NCBI GenBank assembly: GCA_012103035.1
Contig: JAAVLL010000001.1
Span: forward strand, 1,152,501 to 1,216,500
Direction of reading: 5' to 3'
DNA from: Brucella oryzae
GTDB lineage: Bacteria > Pseudomonadota > Alphaproteobacteria > Rhizobiales > Rhizobiaceae
DNA length: 64,000 nt
A model generated the notes under the pieces. The model had not been told where the DNA came from. It was given only the letters and a program-made list of their open reading frames with translations, and ran no database searches. Both the position numbers and the translations under genes were made by a program. How positions within the stretch are numbered: position 1 is the first letter of the stretch; each line of letters begins with the position of its first letter. Below are positions 56,152-64,000 of the stretch, piece by piece.

Positions 56152-57285
56152 TTGCAGGAGGCGTTGGCCTTTTTCTGGGTGGCGAAAGCCTGCTTGTCGG
56201 GACCATCATACCATTTCTCTTCGTTTTGACCGTTGTGGTCTTTGTCCATGAAATGGGCCACTATCTGGTCGCGCGTTGGTGCGGTATTGGCTCACAGGCA
56301 TTTTCTATCGGCTTTGGACCCGAACTGATCGGCTTTACGGATCGTCGCGGGACACGGTGGAAGATTTCCGCTATTCCACTTGGCGGCTATGTCAAGTTCA
56401 TCGGTGATGAGAGTGCCACGAGTTCTCCTGTCGGCGTTGACAATACAAGCTTGAATGAAGACGAGCAGCGCAGGGCATTTCATACGCAACCGGTGTGGAA
56501 GCGTGCGGCGACCGTTTTGCTGGCCCTGCTTTCAATATCATCCTGACGATCGTGATCTTCAGCGTCTTCTTCGCGCTTTATGGGCGTCAGATTTCCGATC
56601 CGCTGATCGCTGGCGTCCAGCCGGATAGTCCCGCAGAGGCGGGGTTTGAAGCTGGTGATCGCTTTATCAGTGTTGATGGTGAAAAGATCACGACTTTTCA
56701 GATGTGCAGCGCATCGTGTCCGGTCGCGCGGGAGACAAGCTGAATTTCACTGTTGAGCGCGATGGCAAGATGGTGGATATTCAGGCCGTTCCGGCAATTG
56801 TCGAGCGGACGGACCCGCTTGGAAACAAGATCAAGCTTGGTGCCATCGGCGTGGAGACTACCGAAGCAGTCGGTAATTTCCGCCGAATTGAGTATGGTCC
56901 TCTCGAATCAGTGGGACAAGCCGTCATGGAGACAGGCTATATTATCGGCCGCACGGGAGAGTTCTTCCAGCGTTTCGCGGTTGGGCGTGAGGACAAGTGT
57001 CAGCTTGGCGGTCCGGTCAAGATTGCCAATATGGCCGGGAAGGCGGCGAGTCAGGGGTTTGAGTGGCTCGTTCAACTGATGGCGATGTTGTCCGTTGGTA
57101 TAGGGCTGCTGAACCTGTTTCCGCTGCCGCCGCTGGATGGCGGCCACTTGGTATTTTATGCGATTGAAGCCATAAAGGGCAGTCCGGTGTCAACGGCAGC
57201 GCAGGAAATTTTCTACCGTGCAGGATTCCTTCTTGTTATGGGATTCATGGGGTTCGTACTTTTCAACGACCTGTTTGCCTGCTAG
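56152..57285 (+). CDS. rseP: Site-2 zinc metalloprotease RseP/MmpA (three frameshifts)
   Basis: Intramembrane protease that clears signal-peptide remnants and cuts anti-sigma factors. The zinc motif HEMGH lies in VVFVHEMGHYLVARW, a PDZ domain has AGVQPDSPAEAGFEAGDRFI, and the second metal-site motif is NLFPLPPLDGGHL. TTG start at 56152 with AAGGAG upstream. Ts are missing near 56172, 56520 and 56697. About 378 residues after repair. Confidence 0.92.
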
Positions 57286-57622
57286 ATGACTCTCCGGCTG
57301 GCTCAGGTGGTGATCTTGGGGATCGGTGCAGGCTGGAGGGTTCCAGTCAGCTAACTGCTATGATACGCATCTTCTCTGATGAGGATCGGGTAAGGTGTTA
57401 AACAGAAGTGAAAATTGGGAGTGACTGCCGGAAAAGCTAAGCGATTTGTTTACCATAACGCTTAAATCGCGTGGCGCGGATGCCACGCTGGTTGCTTAAG
57501 TAAACAGAATTTAACCGTGACGCTTGCTTGTATGGAAAAACCGGGTATGACGGTTGTATCTGTACGTGCTTTTCTGGGTTAATCGCCCCGGGGACAGAAA
57601 GAAACGAAGGTTCGGAAAGCCT
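57286..57622 (+). promoter_or_regulatory. 337-bp gap before bamA with hairpin
   Basis: No gene seen. GCGTGGC (57469-57475) pairs with GCCACGC (57482-57488), with outer CTTAA / TTAAG arms at 57461 and 57496, flanked by AT-rich DNA. It probably holds a separate bamA promoter. Confidence 0.45.
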
Positions 57623-59964
57623 ATGACGGCAAGTTCTAAATTCTTTGGCGCCGCTTCTGCGCTCGCCATGTCAGTGGCTCTTGTGGCTTCGGGTACTGCT
57701 GCACTCTCACTGGCTTCGGTCAATGTAGCTGAAGCGGCTGTCGTTAGCCGTATCGAAGTGCGTGGTAACACTCGCGTCGACGCACAGTCCATCCGTGACA
57801 ACATTGATATTCGTCCGGGCAAGGCCTTTACCAGCGCTGATATAGATGCTGCGGTGAAGCGTTTGTTCGCGATGGGGTTGTTCTCGGATGTTCGCATCAA
57901 TCAGTCCGGCAGCACGCTTGTTGTGAATGTTTCCGAGCGTTCGGTGGTCAACAATGTCCTTTTCAGGGCAACAAGAAGATCAAGGACCCTGATCTGAACC
58001 GCGCTGTTCAGCTCAAGCCGCGTTCGCCTTACGATGCTGCGACGATGGAAGCAGACGTTGAGGCTATCAAGGGTGCCTACGCACATATCGGGCGCAGCGA
58101 TGCGACCGTTAATGCACGTACCGTTGATCTTGGTCAGGGGCGTGTAAACGTCGTCTATGAAATCAACGAAGGTTCGCGCACGAAGATCGCGAATGTCGAT
58201 TTCGTCGGTAATCAGGCGTTCAGCGCCCGCCGTCTGCGCGATGTGATCTCGACCAAGCGTTCGAATCCACTTTCGTGGCTGACACGTAATGACGTTTATG
58301 ATGAAGGTCGTCTGCAGGCTGACGAGGAAACGCTCCGTCGTTTCTATTATAATCGCGGCTATGCGGATTTCCGCGTCATTTCATCGAATGCAGTTCTCGA
58401 TCCTTCAACGAACGAGTACACGATCACCATCACAGTCGATGAAGGTCAGCGTTATACGTTCGGCAATGTAAGCGTTGAGAGCAACGTTGATGGTGTTGAC
58501 GGGCAGGCTCTGGATCATCTGGTCAAGACCCGTTCGGGTAAGCCTTACAGCGCCAAGGAAATCGAAGATTCAGTTCTTGCGGTTACCGAAAATGTTGCTG
58601 GTAGCGGCTATGCTTTCGCAAAGGTTGAGCCGCGCGGTGATCGTGACTTCGAAAACCATACGATCTCAGTCGTTTATAGTGTCGACGAGGGTCCACGCGC
58701 TTACATCCAGCGCATTGAAATCCGCGGCAACGATAAGACCCGTGACTTCGTGATTCGTCGCGAGTTCGACATGAATGAAGGCGATGCCTTCAATCAGGTC
58801 ATGGTGCAGCGTGCGAAGCGTCGTCTCGAAGCGCTTGATTTCTTCCAGACGGTCAATATTTCGACCGCGCCTGGCTCCGAGCCGGATCAGGTTATTCTGG
58901 TCGTCGACGTTGTCGAAAAGTCGACAGGTGAATTCTCGATCGGTGGCGGCTATACGACCGGTGGTGAATCGCCGGGTGCGCAGGTTGAAGCTGCTATCAC
59001 CGAGCGTAACTTCCTTGGGCGCGGCCAGTACATCCGTATCAGCGCGGGTGCCGGTCAGGACGATATGCGCAATTACGGCCTGTCGTTCACCGAACCATAT
59101 TTCCTCGGGTACCGTCTTTCGGCTGGTTTCGATGTATTCCGTCGCACGTACCGCGTGAATGACGATTACGACGTCGAACAGACCGGCGGCACCATCCGTT
59201 TCGGTCTGCCGATCACGGACAATTTCTCGGCAGGTATCGCGTATAATCTGGTTCAGGAAAAGTATGACCTGTTCCGTTCGAACCGAGATGATTTTATGCC
59301 CCTGCTTTGCTTGAGGCAGGAACATAGTCCGTGGCTTCGTTCTTCGATCAGCTATTCGCTGACCTATAACTCCATCGACGACATGAAGAACCCGCATGAT
59401 GGTCTTTATGGCAAGTTCACTCAGGAGTTTGCTGGTCTCGGTGGCGATGCGAAGTATATCAAGACGACCGCCAAGGCTAACTACTACAAGACGCTTTCGC
59501 AGGAAGCCGATATTGTCGGTATGCTGGGCGTGGGTGGTGGGTATATCCACGAGTTTGGAGATGACGGCGTTCGCATCTTCGATTTGTTCAAGAACAATTC
59601 GGACATTATTCGCGGCTTCAAGTTTAACGGCATCGGCCCTTATCAGGATTCTGACAGCGGTAGACGCTACTGGCTGGGTGGCACGACCTATTTCAACGGT
59701 ACGGCTGAAGTTCAGTTCCCGATGCCGCTCGTTCCGGAAAGCCTCGGTATTCGTGGTGCTCTGTTTGCGGATGCAGCAACACTTTACGGCAATAATACCC
59801 CAGGCGCTCTTGGCGACGACAAGAAACTTCGCGCTTCGGCAGGTGTAAGCTTGATGTGGGCCTCGCCGTTCGGTCCTCTGCGCTTCGATTATGCGTTCCC
59901 GATTGCGAAGGCTGATACCGACAAGGTGCAGAACTTCAACTTCGGTGTTTCGACCAAGTTCTAA
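57623..59964 (+). CDS. bamA: Outer membrane protein assembly factor BamA (one frameshift)
   Basis: Central subunit of the BAM complex that folds beta-barrel proteins. A signal peptide ends around VNVAEA. Five POTRA domains start at AVVSRIEVRGNTRVDAQSIR, and the Omp85 barrel follows from about residue 440 (SIGGGYTTGGESPG). It ends FNFGVSTKF with a terminal Phe. A C is missing near 57968, before GNKKIKDPDLNRAVQLKPR. About 780 residues. The stretch around 59293-59330 (DDFMPLLCLRQEHS) may hide compensating indels. Confidence 0.95.
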
Positions 59965-59972
59965 TAGATTTG

Positions 59973-60004
59973 CCTTTTCCCGGGGTATAACAACCCCGGG
60001 AAAG
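59973..60004 (+). other. Strong hairpin between bamA and lpxD
   Basis: TTTCCCGGGGT (59976-59986) pairs perfectly with ACCCCGGGAAA (59993-60003) around a 6-base loop. No T run follows on the plus strand, so partial attenuation or RNA protection is likelier than full termination. Confidence 0.6.
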
Positions 60005-60015
60005 AAAGTGTTTTG

Positions 60016-61067
60016 ATGGCAGATCCTGTTTTTCGCGCCTTCGCGTGAACTCACGATTGGCGATATAGCAGATTTTACCGGTGCAAGCCTTCGCGATCCG
60101 AAGCTTGCGCCGCGTTCCGTCGCGCGTCTTTCATCGTTAAAGGATGCGACAGACGATCTGCTTGCATTCGTTGAGGGTAAGAAGAATGCCGACGGTCTTT
60201 CTTCTATTAATGCTGCGGGCGTTCTCTGCACGGAAGCTCTTGTAAACAGTGTGCCGTCGCATATAGCGGCACTGGTTACGCGTAATCCGCAACGGATTTC
60301 GCATCTGTTGGCCGAATGCTGTTTCCAGCATCCGTCAGACCTGTCAGTTGGTTTGGAGAAACAGGCGTTTCTCCAGCGGCGATTATTCATTCGACTGCGT
60401 ATATTGAAGATGGCGCAACCGTCGAGGCGGGCGCAGTCCTTGGCAAGGGAGTAACTGTTGGCAGCGGGACGCTGATCGCCTCAACGGCGGTTATTGGCGA
60501 AGGCAGCCAGATCGGGCGCAATAGTTATATTGGCCCAGGCGTCACCGTCCAATGCGCTTTCATTGGTAATCAAGTTTCTCTCCATCCGGGTGTCCGGATT
60601 GGACAGGATGGTTTCGGTTATGTTCCGGGTCCTGCCGGTTTGGAGAAGGTTCCCCAGCTTGGCCGCGTCATCATTCAAGACAATGTCGAAATTGGCGCCA
60701 ATACCACGATTGATCGCGGTTCGTTGAATGACACGGTTATCGGCGAAGGCACAAAGATCGATAATCTGGTTCAGATTGCGCATAACGTGCGGATTGGTCG
60801 TTTTGTATCGTGGCCGCACATTGCGGTATTTCCGGCAGTTGTGTCATTGGCGATCAGACAATGCTGGGCGGGCGCGTGGGACTTGCCGATCATTTGATTA
60901 TCGGTTCGCGTGTGCAGGTTGCCGCAGCGAGCGGTGTTATGAATGACATACCCGATGGGGAACGCTGGGGTGGTATTCCTGCGCGGCCTATCAAGCAGTG
61001 GTTTCGCGATATTGCGAACATACGCAGCATCGGGCAATCGAGAAAGGAACAATCCTCTGATGAGTGA
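60016..61067 (+). CDS. lpxD: UDP-3-O-acylglucosamine N-acyltransferase LpxD (three lesions)
   Basis: Adds the second hydroxyacyl chain in lipid A synthesis. MADPVF, then (two Ts missing near 60033) [20 protein letters not shown] left-handed beta-helix from [19 protein letters not shown] includes the catalytic region [20 protein letters not shown] and [11 protein letters not shown]. Breaks near 60300 (G) and 60806 (T). The stop overlaps the fabZ start by 8 bp. About 351 residues after repair. Confidence 0.93.
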
Positions 61068-61531
61068 TGCAAATCAGACAAAGCTGGAAGCAGCAGATAT
61101 CCAGGATCTTCTGGCAGTGTTGCCGCATCGCTATCCGTTTTGCTGATCGACCGGATTGTCGACATCGACGGTGATGTCTCTGCGACGGGCATCAAGAATG
61201 TGACAATCAACGAGCCGCATTTCACGGGCCACTTCCTGAAAAGCCGATCATGCCAGGCGTGTTGATCGTCGAAGCCATGGCACAGACAGTTGGTGCTATA
61301 TCGCTGCTTCAGCGCAAAACCGGACGTCCTGGCGTGGTATATTTCATGACCATAGACAATGCGAAATTCCGTCGTCCGGTTATACCGGGTGATCGACTTC
61401 TACTTCACGTAAAGAAGATCAAGCAGCGTGCAAATATCTCGAAATATGAATGCGTTGCAGAAGTTGATGGTGTAAAGGTTGCGGAAGCTGAAGTCGCTGC
61501 CATGATCAGCACAGCTGAAGAAAGCCAGTGA
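61060..61531 (+). CDS. fabZ: 3-hydroxyacyl-ACP dehydratase FabZ (two frameshifts)
   Basis: Hot-dog-fold dehydratase of fatty acid synthesis. [20 protein letters not shown], then [19 protein letters not shown] after restoring a T near 61139. The catalytic His lies in [20 protein letters not shown] (a C missing near 61226) with the active-site Glu in EAMAQ. 157 residues after repair. Four-base overlap with lpxA. Confidence 0.94.
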
Positions 61532-62372
61532 GCATCTCAATGAAAGAAACATTCATTCACCCCACCGCTCTGGTAGAGCAGGGTGTGGAACTGGGGCAGG
61601 GTGTGTCTGTCGGCCCCTTCTGTCACATTCAGGCTGGCGCCGTCATCGGCGACAATTCGGAATTAATGAGCCACGTCGTGGTAACCGGTGCGACGGCGCT
61701 CGGCGCAGGGGAAAGGTTTATCCACATGCCGTTCTGGGATGTGATCCGCAGAACAACAAGCATAAGGGGCCCTACCAAGCTGAATATCGGCGCGAACTGC
61801 CTTATCCGCGAAGGCGTAACCATGCACAAGGGGTCGGACAGTGCGCGGGGTTATACTTCGGTAGGCGATAACTGCTCGTTCCTGGCCTATGCGCATGTAG
61901 CCCATGACTGCGATATTGGCGATTACGTTACATTCTCCAACAACGTGATGATTGGCGGTCACACAACAATTGGACACCACGCTATTCTGGGAGGCGGTGC
62001 GGCTATACATCAGTTTGTGCGCATTGGGCACCACGCTTTCGTTGGCGGTATGGCTGCTGTTGTAAGCGATCTTATCCCTTATGGTATGGCGATTGGTGTG
62101 CATGCCCATCTTGGTGGATTGAACATCATCGGCATGAAGCGCTCGGGTATGGAACGTAAAGAGATTCATAATCTCCGTCACGCTGTTCGGATGCTGTTCG
62201 ATCGCACAAAACCAATTCGGGACCGTGCCAGGGACGTTCTGATTGCCATACCGGACTCTCCGGCTGTCATTGACATGATCGATTTCATCAATGTCGATAC
62301 CAAGCGTGCCTATTGTACACCTCCGCTCGATGCGGTCCATGGTGGGCCGGGCATGACAGCGGCGAAGATTGA
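61528..62372 (+). CDS. lpxA: UDP-N-acetylglucosamine acyltransferase LpxA (compensated and fusing indels)
   Basis: First step of lipid A synthesis. Left-handed beta-helix from THPTA-like [17 protein letters not shown], catalytic His in [15 protein letters not shown]. Residues near 61712-61770 read as nonsense in the open frame. Restoring one A near 61713 and two Gs near 61768 gives [20 protein letters not shown], the expected UDP-GlcNAc-site segment. A G missing near 62345 removes the true end. Restored, it reads AGHDSGED and stops at 62370-62372. About 282 residues. The apparent fusion with lpxI is thus an artefact. Confidence 0.9.
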
Positions 62373-62376
62373 GCAA

Positions 62377-63250
62377 ATGACGCGTCTCGCAGGTAATGCG
62401 GGGCGTGTTGCGATTATCGCCGGCAACGGCCTGCTGCCGATCAATGTGGCCGAAGCCCTCGCAGTTGCAGGGAAGTCGCCTTTCCTCGTACCATTGCGAG
62501 GAGAAGCTGACCCGCTACTTTACAAATACGAACATCAGGAAATTTCGATCGTAGAGTTTGCAAAGCTCGTGCGGTCGATGAAGGCTGCCGGTGTGGATCG
62601 GGTTGTCCTTGCTGGTGGAGTGACTAACAGACCCCATGTCAGCGACCTGAAGTTTGACTGGCCTACTTTACGTGCGGTGCCATACGTTTTGCGTGCACTG
62701 GGGCAAGGCGATGATGCTTTGTTGCGTGCGTTCATTGGGCTGCTGGAATCCTTTGGTTTCAAAGTTGTCGGATCTCATGAGGTCGTCCCTGATTTGCTTT
62801 CGCCATCACCGGCTCAAGTTTTGACTCGAAAGGTGCCAGACGCCCGAGAGCGTCGTAATCTTGAACTCGCGATGGAGTCTGCGCTTCGATTGGGCGATCT
62901 CGATGTCGGGCAGGGCGCAATTGCAGTTGGTGGGCGTGTCGTGGCGCTTGAAGGAGCTGAAGGAACAGACCAAATGATTGAGCGTGTGCGCGAGTTGCGG
63001 GCTGCTGGCCGCATACCGCCGCGGCGGCGTGCTGGTCAAGATGGCGAAGCCGCAACAGGATGAGAGGGCAGACCTTCCGACTATTGGTATCTCGACGGTA
63101 GATAATGCAGCGCAGGCTGGATTGTTAGGAATAGCGGTTGAGGCGGGCAGGACATTCATTCTAGGCTTTGGAGAAACCATCGCTGCGGCAAACGATAAAG
63201 GCCTCTTTATAGAGACGGTCAGTCGCGAGAGAAAGGACAGTAGGAAGTGA
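62377..63250 (+). CDS. lpxI: UDP-2,3-diacylglucosamine pyrophosphatase LpxI (one lesion)
   Basis: Releases UMP from UDP-2,3-diacylglucosamine, replacing LpxH in alphaproteobacteria. MTRLAGNAGRVAIIAGNGLL begins the N-terminal domain. The C-terminal LpxI domain has VVGSHEVVPDLLSPS and GQGAIAVGGRVVALEGAEGT. A lesion near 63027 (two bases lost or one gained) precedes GGVLVKMAKPQQDERADLPT with IGISTVDNAAQAGL. The stop overlaps the lpxB GTG start. About 291 residues. Confidence 0.92.
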
Positions 63251-64000
63251 GCACTACCAGCCGGCCGTTGAAAATAGCAATCGTGGCCGGTGAAGAATCC
63301 GGTGATCTTCTTGGCGCTGATCTGATTGATGCGCTGCGAGACCAGACGGACCGTCTGGTCGATATTGTGGGGTCGGTGGCGATCACCTTGCAGCCCGGGG
63401 CTGAAATCTTTCTTTGACCCACACGAGATTGCCCTTATGGGATTGGGAGCAATTCTCAAGAATTTGCCGGGCCTGATGCTGCGTATCAGGCAGACAGCGC
63501 AGCGCATTGTTGCGGAGAAGCCGGATTGCGTCCTGCTGATCGATAGTCCCGAATTTACACATCGTGTTGCCAGAAAAATCAGGGCTGCAAATCCGTCAAT
63601 TCCGATCGTGAAATATATCGCGCCGAGTGTGTGGGCGTGGCGACCGCAACGCGCACGGGCGATGAAGGCCTATTTTGATCACGTGCTGACGATCCTTCCG
63701 TTTGAAGTCGAGGTCATGCAGCGGTTGAGCGGGCCGGATGCCACCTATGTGGGACACCGTCTATCGAGCTATGAGCCGATAGTGCAGGCACGCGCCGAGC
63801 AAAAGCCCTTGAGGCGCAGCGAACGGACGAATCCCGGAAGACATTGCTTGTTTTGCCGGGTTCTCGTCGCACGGAAATCCAGATGCTCATGGAGCCATTC
63901 GACAGGCGGTCGGCGAACTTGCCGCTCGGGTTGAAAAGCTCGATGTCATTCTGCCCACATTGCCCCGCATTGAGGAAATGGTGCGGGATCTTTCCAAGAA
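63247..64000 (+). CDS. lpxB: Lipid-A-disaccharide synthase LpxB (3' end outside window; at least four frameshifts)
   Basis: A GT-B glycosyltransferase that joins UDP-diacylglucosamine and lipid X. GTG start overlapping the lpxI stop: PLKIAIVAGEESGDLLGADL. Gs are missing near 63373 and 63400; after repair VGGDHLAARGLKSFFDPHEI with ALMGLGAILKNLPG. IDSPEFTHRVARKIR and KYIAPSVWAWRPQRARAM are diagnostic. Further Cs missing near 63811 and 63900. The UDP-binding LVLPGSRRTEIQMLMEPF is seen before the window ends. Confidence 0.92.

Noticed and set aside
58666..60390. 574-residue minus-strand open frame over bamA and lpxD
   Set aside because: Antisense of two recognised genes; high-GC third positions keep it open.
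61528..63063. True bifunctional LpxA-LpxI enzyme
   Set aside because: A single restored G gives two normal proteins with family-like ends and starts.

Overview
The window comes from an alphaproteobacterium of the Brucellaceae, close to the Ochrobactrum/Brucella group. Evidence: the spc/alpha ribosomal block followed by secY-adk-rpsM-rpsK-rpoA-rplQ, an alphaproteobacterial SOS box (GAAC-N7-GAAC) before recA, an EipB-type envelope protein, an ScfR/PccR-type regulator next to propionyl-CoA carboxylase genes, and the rpsB-to-lpxB envelope cluster with its usual alphaproteobacterial content. I cannot separate Ochrobactrum from Brucella from this sequence alone.

Layout. 1-6.2 kb: end of the spc and alpha ribosomal operons with secY, adk and rpoA. 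6.4-15.1 kb: DO-like periplasmic protease, rarA, a lytic-transglycosylase-like lipoprotein, an OmpA-type lipoprotein, recA and alaS. 15.2-24.1 kb: small metabolic and regulatory genes (ABM and NIPSNAP proteins, ArsR-type regulator, GST, icd, PfpI-like protein, trmJ, murI, aldo/keto reductase, uncharacterised genes). 24.2-31.5 kb: the propionate module scpA-pccA-pccB with its divergent regulator. 31.5-42.2 kb: mixed genes (DUF924, queF, YqjD-like, DUF2336, VanZ-like, MerR, acyltransferase, YdcF-like, sdaA, D-Ala-D-Ala carboxypeptidase). 42.9-49.9 kb: clpS-clpA, azlC-azlD, and a minus-strand run RidA, GDPD, FemAB-like, HIT. 50.0-64.0 kb: eipB, then rpsB-tsf-pyrH-frr-uppS-cdsA-rseP-bamA-lpxD-fabZ-lpxA-lpxI-lpxB, which joins translation factors to undecaprenyl, phospholipid, outer-membrane-protein and lipid A synthesis.

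The dominant oddity is technical. About 45 of some 70 genes, including essential ones (adk, rpsM, rpsK, recA, alaS, pyrH, frr, uppS, bamA, lpxA, fabZ), are broken by small indels. Almost all are losses of one base from a homopolymer or doubled base, and in nearly every case the expected protein resumes in the next frame. I read this as a homopolymer-undercalled draft assembly, not real pseudogenes, and give full-length coordinates for each gene. At least two lesions are hidden because they restore or fuse frames: the middle of lpxA, and the lpxA-lpxI junction.

I found no phage, IS element, CRISPR array, rRNA or tRNA gene. The most biologically interesting signals are paired TTTGCAAA boxes abutting the pccR start, a cysteine-rich tail on a membrane acyltransferase, a folded rpsB leader, several conserved uncharacterised small genes and a scattered palindromic repeat family.
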